Below, one piece after another: positions 1 to 11,400 of a stretch of 64,000 nucleotides of DNA. The notes below the pieces were generated by a model. It ran no database searches. It was not told the DNA's origin and saw only the letters and a program-made list of their open reading frames with translations. Within the stretch, counting starts at the first letter, position 1. Each line of letters begins with the position of its first letter. The position numbers were made by a program, and so were the translations under genes. The stretch is from Lactifluus volemus (lineage: Eukaryota > Basidiomycota > Agaricomycetes > Russulales > Russulaceae), in NCBI GenBank assembly GCA_022376515.1, contig WTXI01000056.1:1-64000 (forward strand). The letters are read 5' to 3'.

Positions 1-290
1 ATTAGTGTACTTGTAAACTCTACTATAGACTTCCCCCACCCGCCCACACAACCACGAAAACGTCGAGTACACCGCTACGCTCCTTACTTCCAGCCGCCTT
101 TTTTTACTATCCCACCGTTGAACAGACGGTATGCGTAAGTGTCAAATAAAACCACGGCATCTTCAACGAGCGCTCGGAAGCAAAGCACCTTCACATGGGA
201 GCATCGAGGACTGTGCCGACTGCGAGTGTCAAATAGTGTTGATCAGGGCAAGGCAGCGCTGATGTGTGAAGCTACAGCACCGTATGTGGT

Positions 291-571
291 GGGTCACGCC
301 CCATGGCGTGTTTCTCCGCTGCTGTGGTTTAGAAAGGGCCAAAGTTCCCTATCATCCTGTAAAAAAAGTGTGTGTAAAAAAGAGGCCCTAGACAAAACAT
401 AGAGAGACTTCATGAAAAGCACGCATTGGTCGTATTGCAACAGTGAAAAGCACGCAGCAGACCATATTGCAACAGAAAAGAGGCCCTGGATGGACAAAAC
501 ATAGAGAGACTTCATGAAAAGCATGCAGCGGTCGTATTGCAACAGTGGGCGTGACCCTGACGGGTCACGCC
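291..571. repeat. Inverted-repeat-bounded segment, possible MITE remnant
   Basis: GGGTCACGCCC at 291-301 is matched by its reverse complement GGGCGTGACCC at 547-557, enclosing 267 bp. A second GGGTCACGCC follows at 562-571 and makes a 10-bp perfect hairpin with 548-557 (loop TGAC). This could be a small non-autonomous transposon or a chance palindrome cluster. No target-site duplication was identified. Confidence 0.3.
377..543. repeat. Short tandem duplication, about 67-bp units
   Basis: The segment at 377-443 recurs with few changes at 476-543. A partial third copy containing the GAAAAGCACGCAGCAG-type core lies between them at 444-475. The units share the string CATAGAGAGACTTCATGAAA. No coding function is apparent. 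Confidence 0.7.
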
Positions 572-818
572 GTGTCTATGGAAAAAACATATGAGACTTA
601 TGTTCACAGAGGAAAAACATACTAGAGTGACAGTAACACGTCACAAAACATACTCGTTAAGGCCACCACATATGTTTTTTTTTGCACGGAACAAACAGGA
701 AAAGGCAGGATAACTGTCACAAGAAAAACCGGAAATAGCGAGAAGGGTCATCCGGTGGCTAAAAAAGGCAAAAACATTATGTAAATTGATTACCAACAAC
801 TGTAAGCAGCAGGCGTGA

Positions 819-2548
819 TTACGCCTGCATAGATACCTTGCAAGCAAGGTAATGAAGCTTGTCGCGAATCTCCATAGCATTGATAATTCCCGCTTCCGCC
901 TGTTGATCTATTTCATCCCATAAGATGGAGAAGTCGTGCTGCAGTCCAGGAAGAGCCTTTCGGATGTCAAATTTGGAAAGGGCTGAAAATATGCGTGAGG
1001 AGGCGTTAGCCATATCCAGACGCAGACCCGGATCATCCACCGAAGGGTTGAGGATCTGGCGAGTGATGTGGATCAGGTTGGCAAGTAACAAGCTGTCATT
1101 GCCATGTTCGAGGTAGCCCCGAATGACGGTTTCCGGTTTGCCCAATTGATTCGCAGCGAGCGCAACCCAATCGTCGTCGTTTTCCTGTACTTGTGAAATG
1201 ATGCCAGCGATAATTATTTGGGCACATAAGCCAATCTCATGCGGCTTGCTATTGCCTTGGTTCTTTAGGAAGTGACCCAGTTCAACGGACTGCAGCGCGG
1301 CATGCGGGTCGCGAGGGAATGTATCTTCGAGGATTGACAATATCGCATTCGGGAGGGGTGTAGCGTCGGCGACGTTCACGCAGGCGGCTAGTCGCCGAAC
1401 TTTAATCGACATGGAGAGGGAATTGGATGTCCAAGTGCGTGCCAATAAACCTTTGACAGTCGTGTGGAGCTTCTCTCGTCCCAAATTAGCGATCATGTCT
1501 CGAGGTTCGACGACCTGTGATGATCTGCAGAAGCCAGGGATGCTTTCAAAGAATCGCACAAGGTCGGAATCCTTAATGGTAGCCTTGAATAACCGGACCA
1601 GGACGCGGTCGTCGATCTCCTTTGTCGATCTCCATAAACGAAACTTGGGCATAAGCAATGAGGGTGTGAATAATGAGAAGAGCGACAGATAGGATACACT
1701 GCTCCGCTCAATAGGCATAAAGACAATGGAGAGATCTATGACGACGCAAATGCCCACGCAAATATAGACGGGATAATAGAAATGTGGGCCGAGGTTGTAA
1801 AGAAAGAGGAGAAGGCCGCAAAAAAAACAGGCCGCGGCGGCAGATAATGAGATAAATGATGCCGAAACAATCCGAGCAATGGGCGATCTCTGGAAGTCGT
1901 TGACAAAGACTTCACGCAACCGCGCTCGGCAGTTGGAGCTAGACCGCGCAGAGTGAGTAATTTTCAGGTATTGACTTGTCACTTGTTGGATGAATAGAGC
2001 AAGTAGGGCAGCGAAAGTATTGAGAGACAAGCTCATGAGAAGGAATACATTCACCGCGGTGGTGATTGGAGGCACAGTGGAGGGAGTAGGTTGAGCTGGG
2101 GAAGAAGGCCGAGTACCGTTGGAGCCTTCACCGAATTGAAGCGTATACAAGTTCTCAAGAAAAAATGCCGACCTATCCTGTGGGTTCTCCTTAAGGTCTT
2201 GGACTGTCACCGCAAATAATGCAGTAATGACAAGAGAGAAAAAACCCGTCTGTAATATTGATTTGACGTGTGAAGAGATGTGAAAAATGAAACTGGGGCG
2301 CGTACGAAAACAAGGATCCCGTCAACATCCTTTAGCCAGCGTTTCGCTATCTGTTTATCGGCTTCCTCTGTCATATCCTGATACAGTGAGAAGAGAGGCC
2401 CGGAGCTGTCGCCATCTTTCTCTACCTGCCTTGCTGCCTCGGCAGCACCTGGTATAGTGTCGGGGGTGGACAGCATACTGCCTTCAAGTTTGCTCTTCGT
2501 CTCCTCTTCACCAGGTACGGTGACGGCGAGGTGTTCAGTTAGGGACAT
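819..2548 (-). CDS. Divergent DUF6535-type membrane protein (G1)
   Basis: Two exons, complement(819..2249, 2306..2548), encode about 557 residues; the 56-bp intron has GT-AG ends and phase 0. The ATG at 2548 is followed by an acidic soluble segment. The family signature at the exon junction (DGILVF then TGFFSLV) follows, continuing into VTVQDLKENPQD. Hydrophobic segments are visible around the intron junction, at VNVFLLMSLSLNTFAALLAL and at two later positions near FISLSAAAACFFCGLLLFLY and YICVGICVVIDLSIVFM. The C-terminal half keeps the family blocks FFESIPGFC, LCAQIIIAGI, LLLANLIHITR and LPGLQHDF. It lacks the long Pro/Ser-rich tail of the array genes, so it is either a diverged founder or an older paralogue. 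The function of DUF6535 is unknown; an integral membrane location is inferred from the hydrophobic segments. Confidence 0.8.
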
Positions 2549-2639
2549 TGAAGAAATGTGTGGTATGGAAAGGAAGAGGAGGGTACTATGTCCTGGTGAG
2601 ACACTTTGAGGTTGCTTCGTTCCGGTGGCTGCGCTGAGC

Positions 2640-2700
2640 CAGGTCACGTGCCGTGTCCCGGGACACGACGCGCTCACGTCATTGCTCACGTCATTTCGAG
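2640..2700 (-). promoter_or_regulatory. Palindrome-rich promoter region of G1
   Basis: About 100-150 bp upstream of the G1 start codon lie a CACGTG E-box (2645-2650), a perfect 14-bp palindrome GTGTCCCGGGACAC (2653-2666) and two ACGTCAT boxes at 2676-2682 and 2688-2694, which read ATGACGT towards the gene. CACGTG and ACGTCA cores are known binding sites for bHLH and bZIP factors. Their use here is an inference. Confidence 0.4.
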
Positions 2701-2765
2701 AAACGGCCGTAGACCCCCTAAGACTCCCAACCGCTCCATCGTCGATCGACCACGCCGAGCTAGGC

Positions 2766-3303
2766 CTCGCCACAGTCAATCACTCTTATCATGCACCATA
2801 CACCGCTGTCCACGCGGGCGCCATCTATTAAAGAACAACAGATGGCACGATGTTATATTCAACTCGGAGGTGCAACGATACAAACTCTTTGGCAAGGGCA
2901 GCCACGACCGAACTTACGTACAACACAAGCGCTGAGTGGTGCTCGAAACAAAAATGGGCGCTGAGCGCTACATATGCAACATCTCGCTTACTTTAAATCG
3001 AAGACATAAAGGAGGCACGGAACGAAGGATCAAGACCCGGCGAGCGGCGAATATCGTACAGTAAAACGAAACGTATACAAGAAGGCGGACATTTCAGGAT
3101 AGCGTGCCTGATAAACAAGCAATGGGTCAAAGGAAGAAACTCGAGTCAAGCGTGCTGGTATTGAACGCGGTACCGACTCCAGGGAGCAGTGTGCACATCG
3201 ACTTGGTAAGAACAGTCAGAATCTGCGTTGACATGGATCTCAAAATGCAAAGAACCCACCAGTATACATATCCAATAGGAGCCTCACCAGAGACTGCACG
3301 GCT
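2766..3303. repeat. Downstream array module, G2 copy
   Basis: This gene-free segment recurs 3' of the other array genes. It starts near CACAGTCAATCACTCTTATC and continues through GACGGCACG-like, TACGTACAACACAAG and AGCGCTGAGCGCT blocks to a relic TATA-like stretch. In this copy the TATA-like tract is degraded to CTACATATG. It marks the left boundary of the repeated unit, because the DNA left of about 2766 belongs to the unique G1 promoter. Confidence 0.65.
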
Positions 3304-6300
3304 CTATGCTGGACGGTCAATACCGCCAGAGGAGGATACCGAGTCTGGGGAAATTTGAAGACGCGAAGCATCCGTCGCTATGTCAGGGGCGGACATAGCT
3401 GACTCGGGAGATTGCTCTGTGATATCCAGGGGCGGTGGGAGAGATATAGACGTCGGAAACGTGGAGGGGAGAGGAAGAGGAGTGTCACTGGAAACTGTGC
3501 CCGAGAATGATGACGGAATGTCAGGGACAACTCCGAGACTTGCGTTCGTTTGCGGATCGGGAATACGGCTAAGCGGCGGGGAAAAGGATGGGTGAGGGAT
3601 GAATATAGACACTGCCGGTGCGGGATGAGGGTCCAACTCTGAGTTGAAACTGGGCGAGATGGTAGGATCTTTGTCAGTGGGACCTTGGGTTATTATGTCA
3701 AGTGAAGTATCAGCGGGGTCAAGATTGTCGGGAGGAGAGCGGTGGGAGGACTTGATGGTTGGGGGAGGATGAAGAACACCATGTAGAGATGATTCTCCGA
3801 CAAAATGTACGCGGTTATCATCTTCGGTCGATGCGGGGAAGGATGACACGGCGGGCTCTGTGGAAAGGTTCAGAAAGGCGTCGGGAGAATCGGAGGTGGT
3901 CGCGATAGGATGATGATCCGGGATATAGCATAGTGGGTACGAAAATGGGTCGTTCAGAACGTCGCTATCATCAATTGTGGAAGCATCGAAGGCGGTCGGG
4001 GCAGCATCGGTGCCTTGATGCAAAGCGATATAAAGATGCCGAATAGGGATGAGAATATAAAGAGGAATGTGAAAAGATCCACGATCGCGCGCTTCTCGAG
4101 TGATCTCATTCCATAAATCACAGAAGTTGTGCTGCAGTTCAGGAAGAGTACTTTCAATGCTGAATTCGGAAATGCGCTGCAGGGTGATTCCTAGAGTGTC
4201 ATGACTCTTGAAACCCGAGCGGAACAGTAGGCGAGTGATGTGGATAACGTCGGCAAGTAAAACGCTGTCACCATTTGCAAGGTAATTTCCAAAATCTTGT
4301 TCTGATACGCCAAGTTGATCCTTGGCTAGTGCCTCCCAACGCTCATTGCGTTCTGACACGTTTGCAATGACGCCAGCAATTATGCCTTGAGAACATAAAC
4401 CAGGAACTTGGCCACCAGTAGTACTTGTCAGAGATTGCCACATATCAACAGATCGCAACAGATCCACACCGAGACTGAAAACGATGTTGAGGGTGGACAT
4501 GGTTGTCTGGGAGAGTCGTGCTGCATCGATACTAGCCTTCGCGCAGATGATGACCCGCCTTTTCTTGTCTTCCTCGAACAAAAGACTAGACGACAAGGTA
4601 TGGTGAATGAATCCACGAAATCCCTCTCCCAATTGCTCGCCAAAGTTGGTGGAATGTGCTGTGACTACTTCGGAGCTACAGAAGCCAGGGATGGCTTCGA
4701 AGAACTGTTCAAGTTCCTTATCTTCTCCCAGAGAATGAAGCGTCCATGTTATGATATAGTTGTTGATCTCCGCCGACAATTCCGAGCCAGCTTCTTGGAC
4801 AGCCCTCGTTAGGCCCTCAAAGCGTAGATACCCTTCGAGGTCCGGCCACTGGTAAGCACTAAGAAAGTAACGAATTCGGTGGATTGTAGAATAGGTGAAA
4901 TTAAAGAAGAGCCACACAGATGAAGAAAGTGGTGAATAATAGGGGCTATCTTTCCAGAAGATTGGCATCAACGTGATGCATCCATATATACCTCCAGCAA
5001 GCCCAACCCACCAAACAACCACACTGAACACAGTATGGTTGATGTTGAACAGATAAATAGCCAGTCCGGTGAAGAACAGAAACAACGACAAGTGTAGCAG
5101 AGCAGGCAGTGCTTCAACAGACCAAGGAAGATGAAACTTTTCGACGCCATGAGAAAAGAATGCACGGATTGATGCTCGCTTGTGTGGAATGTATAGTGGC
5201 GCTTGTGTAATTGTGAGGAATTGACGTGCCCATTGCTGTAACATCGTCGCCAGTAGGGCAGATGTCAGACTGATCACCAAACTGAGGAACCAGAGTGAGT
5301 TGACCAAGACGGCTGATTTCGGAGGAGAGAAGTCGGGTGGTTGAACTTGAGTGGCAAGGATCGATGCATGAGATATGTTTGTGTCGGCAAGAAGTTGATA
5401 GATGTTTGCGAGATAGAACACAGTGGTATCCTGTGGATTCGATTTTAGATCTTGAACGGAAACAGTGAGCAATGCTGCGAGTGCAGCAGAGAATAAGCCG
5501 GTCTACGATATTGAAGTCTTTTTAAGACTCCGAAGGCTTTACAGGGCGTGCAAAGTGAAAACGAGCAAAAACGAGCGGTGGAAAATTAAAACGGGATCAC
5601 GCGAGGATGGGGGAACAAGTGGGCTATCGGATTGTGCCCTTACGACTTTGGTAGAAATACTTAGAGCTACTATACATCAAAAACATGTGCTACTGCTGTT
5701 ACTACCCCAAAGACGGCCGCTCGATCGGCTCTGAGTGATCAGTTCATCACCCATCAATGAAACTGAGTCAACTAATATACAAAGAGGGTCTTGATGCGAA
5801 AAACGAAAGTGTACCGTGATTAACGGCCGTGGACGATCGCCCCCAACGGGGAGCGGTCGCTACCCACTTCCGGTGGCCCTCGGGGTGCCGTTGACATCTG
5901 ACGTCCCGTCCTCGAGCCCGCGCACGTTCTGCGCATTACCCTTTTCGCCCTCAACATCCACCCACCTTTCCCACTCCGCTATAATATTCCAGCACTCCCC
6001 CGCGAGCGCCGTCGGCCCTTGACGAAGTCCGAGACCGCCGACGTGTCGCGCGACCTTCCAAGTCGGCAACGCCTTCGTAAGAACGTCGGCTGTCATGTCT
6101 TCAGTTGGGCAGTAGGTCAAAGATAACTCCCCCGCAGTGATAACTTGACGAATGTAATGATAATGAATATCGATATGTTTCGTCCTAGCTCGATAGTTGT
6201 CGTCTGTAGCTAGCTTGAGAGCTGCCTGATTGTCACAGTAGATCATAGTCGGATTAGCAATAGGAGTGAGCAACTCTCCTTTAAGGCAACGAAGCCATAC

Positions 6301-9300
6301 TGCTTCCTTTGCAGCATGCGTCGCCGCCACATACTCTGCTTCCGCTGTAGACAGCGTCACAATCTCCTGCTTCCGGGAACGCCAGGAAACCGCTTCTCCA
6401 TCGATAAGGAACGCATATCCAGAGATAGCGTGGCGGTGCGGCTGCGAGGCACCGTCCGCGTCCGTGTACCCATACAGGTCATGACGCTCCCCGCCGTAAG
6501 TCAGTTCGAAGTGCCTGGTCCCTGACAGGTAGCGCAGGACTCGCTTTACCGCGTCCCAATGCAGCTCCCCCGGGTTATCGAGGAATTGCGAAAGTGTTGA
6601 CACAGCAAACGCAATGTCGGGATGAGTAGCAACAGCTGCGTACATAAGGCTGCCTATAGCTTCCCTATAAGGCACCTTCCGCATATGGGATGTGGACTCT
6701 TTGTCGGCGGGACATTGATCTTTTGAATAAACGATGTGCGGCACCATGGGTGACTGCTGCGCCTTAGCATCGGCTAGACCATAGCGTGCGAGAATGGAAT
6801 CGATGTAGCCAGACTGGGAGAGTGAAATGGTGCGCTCGACGCGGTCTCGGGTAACTCGGATACCTAGGAGCCAATGTATTGGTCCCAAGTCAGTAAGAGC
6901 GTACCGCGCGTTCAACTCCGTTTTGTAACGCTGCATAAGCTCGACTGAGCTGCTGGTGATGACGCAGTCATCTACATGGACTGCAAGGATCAGGACATCG
7001 TCCTTCACCTGCACGCGAAAAACTCCCGGGTCAGCCTGTGTGACACAAAGCCCGAGATCAGTAAGAGCGCGCATCAGCGTCTCATACCAGCGGCGGCCAG
7101 CCTGCTTCAGTCCATAAAGGGACTTGCGGAGCCATTTAACATAGCCGCTACCATCTTCATAACCAGGAGGCTCTTGCATATAAATTTCCTCCTGCTCTCC
7201 CAATTCTCCATTCAGATAGGCACTGTTGAAGTCGAAAGTGTCCACATCCCAATCATACCGCGCAGCGATCGCGAGAATGATGCGGATGCTAGACAATTTA
7301 GCAACGGGCGAAAATGTGTCGAAATAATCTACCCCGTGGACCTGCGTGAATCCGCGTGCGACAAGTCGTGCCTTGTACTTGTCTATGCTGCCGTCGGCCT
7401 TGCACTTGAGGCAAAAAACCCATTTGCTGCCGATGACATTCTTGTTGGCAGGGCGCGGCACCGTCTCCCACGTGCCGGCGTGCTCGAGCGATCTAATTTC
7501 GCAATCCATCGCCCGCTGCCACTCGGGCCAGTCGGGGCGAGATCGCGCCTCGGAGATCGAACGCGGATCGCCATTCGCGTCGTGAACGGCTGCGACCATG
7601 GTGATGTCGATCTCGGAAAAGAATGCCATCTCAGTGCTATCAGGTGCATCAGGTGCAGTGGCAAACGAATCATCGAGTGATGTGTTCAACTGCAGCTGCT
7701 GAATCGGCAACGCTGCGGCTCTTCCTCCTCGTCCCCTCGAGCTGCCCCTCGAGCTGCCCCTCGAGCTGCTGCCTGTGGTGCCTTCCCCACTGGCAATGCG
7801 TCTCGCGTAGCTGGACGGCTTCGGAATACGAGTCGACCGGCGTGGCGGATCGCCCAGCGGTAGCGGCGGCGGTTTTGGCTTGCGCGGCGCGTTAGGTGGC
7901 GGCGGAGGCGGTGGCGTCTGCTCTATCGGCGTCAGCGGTGAAAGTGGCACGTCGTCATCGCCCTGAGCCTGCCCCTGGTCGTCCGCGTCGTCATCCGGCA
8001 GATCCGGGATCGCAGTGGCGTCGGGATCGTTGGCGTCGGGCTGTTGCATCGGCTGCGCCGTCTTCGGACTCGGAGCGGCGGCGGGCTGAATTTGAGGAAT
8101 TTGAGCTTGAGGTTGCGCTTGTACTTGAGACTGAGAGATTGGATATGTTGTAGATGGTGTATAGACAATGACTGTGTCTGAGGTGAATCTGACATCTCTT
8201 TCAACAGAAAGGGAATGCTTCTCTGGCCAATAGACTCTATGGGCATGGGTACTCTCTTTGTCAAAACCCACCCAGCGTGCCAAGAGGCCACGCGCGTCGA
8301 GTTTGTTGCCCTTGAGGTTCCGGACCCATACCCGCTGGCCCCACTCGGGAACGCCGGCCATATTCGGCTTGTGCCCGTTGAGGCGTTCGTAGGGCGTGAT
8401 AATGCCCAGAATGCGGGTAGATGATCTATTCTTCAGCCAGGTAGCATGGTGAAGTGCCTCGCCCCACAAAGTCTTGGGGAGGCCGGAGTGATGGAGGAGA
8501 GCGCGGACCCGCTCCATTAGGCGCCGGTTCAACGACTCGGCGATACCGTTGTGTTGAGGCGTGTCGTGGGTCGTCAGTCGCTGTTCTGTGCCTTGCTCTC
8601 GAAGAAAACCCATGAGATCCTTACTCATGTACTCGCCCCCCCGGTCAGAGCGAAAACGGCGGATAACGACGCCGTGCTGCGTGCGCGCCCAAGCGACAAA
8701 GTCCTTGTAGGCGGCTGAGGCTTCTGACTTGGCTTTGAGGGTCTTAATCCAGGTATATCAAGTGTAGTCGTCAGTGAATGTGATGTAATAGCGCCTCCCA
8801 CCAATACTATTGAGAGGGGATGGCCCCCACACATCAGAGTGTATCTCTTCTCCAAAGGCTGTGGACTGTGGGGCTTCTCTGACTGGCCTGATCACCTTCC
8901 TGGTCGTCTTAGCGTAATCACAAGAAACACATGTGAATGATGATCCTTCATCAATGAGATCGATGCCCTCGATGGAGCCATGTCGAATGAGCGAGCGGAC
9001 AGTGTCGACGCTGACGTGTCCAAGGCGACGATGCAGCGCCGATAGTGTGACTCTTTCGAGCGTGACTGCGGCTGAAGCTGTCACACTGTGGTCGACTTTG
9101 TAGAGTCCACTCGAGTTGGCGCGAATCGTCCCGAGCGTCTTGCCTCGTGGGTTTTTGATGATGCAGGAATTCTTCTCAAAGGTGACTGAACTTCCAGCTC
9201 TTGTAATGCGAGAGATTGATACTATTGTCATGGCCATATCAGGAGCATGCAAGGCCTCTCTCAAAATGATGGGGGTGAATGACTTCCCATGTGGGACCTC

Positions 9301-11241
9301 TATCCTGAGGTCCCCAATGCCAACTGCATAGAACACCCGCTTATCGGCAGCAATAATAGCGCGCGGCAGGATTTGACGGTAAGTGGTGAATTTTTCACGG
9401 AAGGGGGACATATGGTTTGATGCCCCGGAATCAAATAGCTCGGCATCGTATGGCACGTCGCGTGGCGAGCTCGCTGCGACCGCTGACTGGTCTGGCAACT
9501 CTTCTATGACTGCCCAGGCCTCGATATCGCCTTCTGTGGCCGCGGTCGTCGCGCCACTCGCGTTCGCGTTGCTCGTGCCGCCTGCACTCGAGCTGTTCCC
9601 AGCCTTCTTCTTCGGCCCCCACCTTCCTGGCCTCCACCCTTCGACCAACACTCCGCCTTGATGTGCCCACGCTTCTTGCAATTGTGGCACTCGATGTCGC
9701 GCTTTTTCTTCTTTTCTTTGCCCTTTTGCTTTTGCTGCGACGTGGCGAACGCTTCGTCCGCATCCTGCTTGGGCTTGTCTTCGTTTCGCGAATCGTATTC
9801 GTCTAAGGCGAGTCGGATAACATTTAAAGGCATAATGAGGGACTTGGTGAGGTCTGCTGAGGCATTTAAGGCCTGCATGGTGCTTTTGTAGGAAGGGGGA
9901 AGTGAACGGAACAAGGTGTAAGCATATTCCAGATCTGAGAGTGGACTTCCCAATGATTCCAGATTTTCTCTCATTTCCGATAGCTTCTCGAAGTGTGCGC
10001 GAAGATCATCATCCTCCCCGCACCTCGTATTGCCGATGCGCCATCGCAACTCGACGGTGATCAGCGGCGATCGAGTTTCGTATACGTCCTTCAACGCTTG
10101 CCACACTTCCTGCGCATTTCCTTTGCTCTTGATGCGATTAAACGCCGAATCGGGGATCGACGACGCGATCAGATTAATGAGCGCAGCTTCATCGTCATCC
10201 CAGCGTTCTTGAGGCGATGCACCATTTATGGTGCCGCCGTCAATGTAACACTTCGTCGGCTTGACTTCGGTAAGGTGATCTCTCCACTTGTGCGACTTGA
10301 TAACGAGTAGCATGCGGTCTCGGTAATTGACCCAATTTGATCCGTCCGCAGCTAGCTGAACTATTTTCCCCTTTCTCCTCGTTCATGTTGTTGATTTTGG
10401 TGAAATGAAAAGGTAAGTTATTCTTTTAAGGCTTTGTGATCTCGTACTGATTTAATGGGCAACTGCAGGGCCCATAACCTGAAGTCTTTTTAAGACTCCG
10501 AAGGCTTTACAGGGCGTGCAAAGTGAAAACGAGCAAAAACGAGCGGTGGAAAATTAAAACGGGATCACGCGAGGATGGGGGAACAAGTGGGCTATCGGAT
10601 TGTGCCCTTACGACTTTGGTAGAAATACTTAGAGCTACTATACATCAAAAACATGTGCTACTGCTGTTACTACCCCAAAGACGGCCGCTCGATCGGCTCT
10701 GAGTGATCAGTTCATCACCCATCAATGAAACTGAGTCAACTAATATACAAAGAGGGTCTTGATGCGAAAAACGAAAGTGTACCGTGATTAACGGCCGTGG
10801 ACGATCGCCCCCAACGGGGAGCGGTCACTACCCACTTCCGGTGGCCCTCGGGGCGCCGTTGACATCTGACGTCCCGTCCTCAAGCCCGCGCACGTTCTGC
10901 GCGTTACCCTTTTCGCCCTCAACATCCACCCACCTTTCCCACTCCGCTATAATATTCCAGCAGATATTCACTTTAGTCAGTGGGCTCTAGTGCAGTGTTG
11001 ATACATGGGCTCACGAAGAAAAGGATGCTGTCTGCATCCCTTTGCCAACGTTGGGTCATTTTTTCATGTTCTCCGTCTGTCATCTTGATGTACTGATGAA
11101 AGAGGGGCCCCGAACTATCTGAAAAGTTGGCTTGCCCCTGCGAGGATTGACCTTGCTCTGTCCGAGCCTGAGGCTTGGCTCCAAGGGAGGATGAACTTGG
11201 TAATGATAACGTAGGCTAGCGAATAACATACTGTTGTCCAT
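3304..11241 (-). CDS. DUF6535 membrane protein G2, intron 2 invaded by Copia
   Basis: Exons are complement(3304..5502, 11015..11178, 11232..11241), which sum to 790 codons plus stop. The long exon is fully open. It carries hydrophobic segments at TGLFSA..ALLTVS, LVNSLWFLSLVISLTSALLA, LLHLSLFLFFTGLAIYLF and VFSVVVWWVGLAGGIYG. These are followed by the family blocks FFEAIPGFCSS, GLCSQGIIAGVIA, LPELQHNFCDLWNEIT and LYIALHQGTDAAPTAFD, and then a Ser/Pro/Thr-rich tail of about 190 residues. Exon 1 (ATGGACAACA) ends at a GTATGT donor. The second intron measures 5512 bp. Subtracting the 5451-bp Copia and its 5-bp target duplication leaves exactly 56 bp, the size in sister genes. Coding sequence is undamaged, but correct splicing across the element is doubtful. 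The acceptor of intron 1 (GAG rather than CAG) is the least certain boundary. Confidence 0.75.
5512..5994 (-). repeat. Copia 1 3' LTR
   Basis: This 483-bp LTR is identical in length to its partner. It lies 9 bp from the 3' splice site of G2 exon 3 and in the same orientation, so LTR-initiated transcripts could run into G2. It also encodes the last 45 or so residues of the pol frame, whose stop is at 5860. Confidence 0.95.
5860..9690 (-). pseudogene. Copia 1 pol (protease, integrase, RT, RNase H) with a stop
   Basis: The upstream part (8758-9690) has the protease motif DSGASNHM, the GAG-pre-integrase block LHRRLGHVS and the start of integrase. A TGA at 8758-8760 interrupts the integrase core in the same frame as the remaining 922 codons; a CGA to TGA change would explain it. 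The downstream part carries the integrase GGEYMSKD and TPQHNGIAE blocks, reverse transcriptase with the active site AVHVDDC, and RNase H with STAEAEY and CDNQAA. Residues after about 5994 are encoded by the 3' LTR. A proline-rich linker near 7740-7900 contains 12-bp direct repeats encoding RGSS. Confidence 0.9.
9630..10386 (-). pseudogene. Copia 1 gag (frameshifted)
   Basis: Nucleocapsid/capsid frame with a CCHC zinc knuckle (CHNCKKRGHIKAEC) near its end. The long frame opens at ATG 10313. The usual gag start context (an ATG at 10386 followed in another frame by IVQLAADGSNW) lies further upstream, separated by one extra base in a G run near 10365. A second one-base change in a G run near 9626 separates gag from pol; fungal Copia elements usually have one continuous frame. 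Both lesions fall in G homopolymers, so sequencing error cannot be excluded. Confidence 0.8.
10480..10962 (-). repeat. Copia 1 5' LTR
   Basis: 483 bp, TG...CA, about 99% identical to 5512-5994. The primer-binding site lies immediately inside it (10468-10479) and the GATAT duplication immediately outside it. Confidence 0.95.
11015..11241 (-). other. Detached exons 1-2 of G2
   Basis: Exon 2 (11015-11178) encodes the soluble N-terminal block including SQGQANFSDSSGPLF and the amphipathic RWQRDADSILFF, and ends at a GTGAGC donor. Exon 1 is the ten bases 11232-11241. Both are separated from the body of G2 only by the Copia insertion. Exon 2 has the same length (164 bp) as in G3. Confidence 0.7.
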
Positions 11242-11400
11242 TTTCTATTCAGGTAGATTCTCTCTGTTGGTGGCTTCCGGGGTAGCAGGTCGAGACGTCA
11301 GGAGGAACGGAGCGTAAATCGAGGTGAGTGACGAAAGTACAAGTACAGTTACGTAAGATCAAGTGATGATAAACGCCGTCAAGCTGCGTGTCTTGGGGCC

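Larger units (their letters stand above)
1..818. other. Intergenic DNA left of the array
   Basis: No credible gene was found here. The short open frames have no recognisable domain and overlap repeats. The stretch is AT-rich around 580-800 and contains a local duplication (377-543) and short inverted repeats (291-571) that suggest a decayed mobile element. It lies downstream of the minus-strand gene ending at 819, so part of it is the 3' flank of that gene. Confidence 0.5.
5512..10962 (-). mobile_element. Copia LTR retrotransposon 1 (5.45 kb)
   Basis: Two 483-bp LTRs (5512-5994 and 10480-10962) with TG...CA ends flank a gag-pol interior on the minus strand. The 5-bp target duplication GATAT is present at 5507-5511 and 10963-10967. 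The domain order gag, protease, integrase, reverse transcriptase, RNase H is diagnostic of Ty1/Copia. Next to the 5' LTR (right side) the primer-binding site GGTTATGGGCCC is complementary, with one G-U pair, to the anticodon arm of initiator Met tRNA, as in half-tRNA-primed Copia elements. A G-rich polypurine tract precedes the 3' LTR at about 5995-6003. The LTRs differ at about four positions, so the insertion is recent. Frameshifts and a stop make it non-autonomous as read. Confidence 0.95.

Noticed and set aside
6976..7680. Plus-strand open frame of 234 codons
   Set aside because: It lies antisense to the conserved Copia RT coding sequence and has no recognisable domain; it is a shadow of the pol frame.
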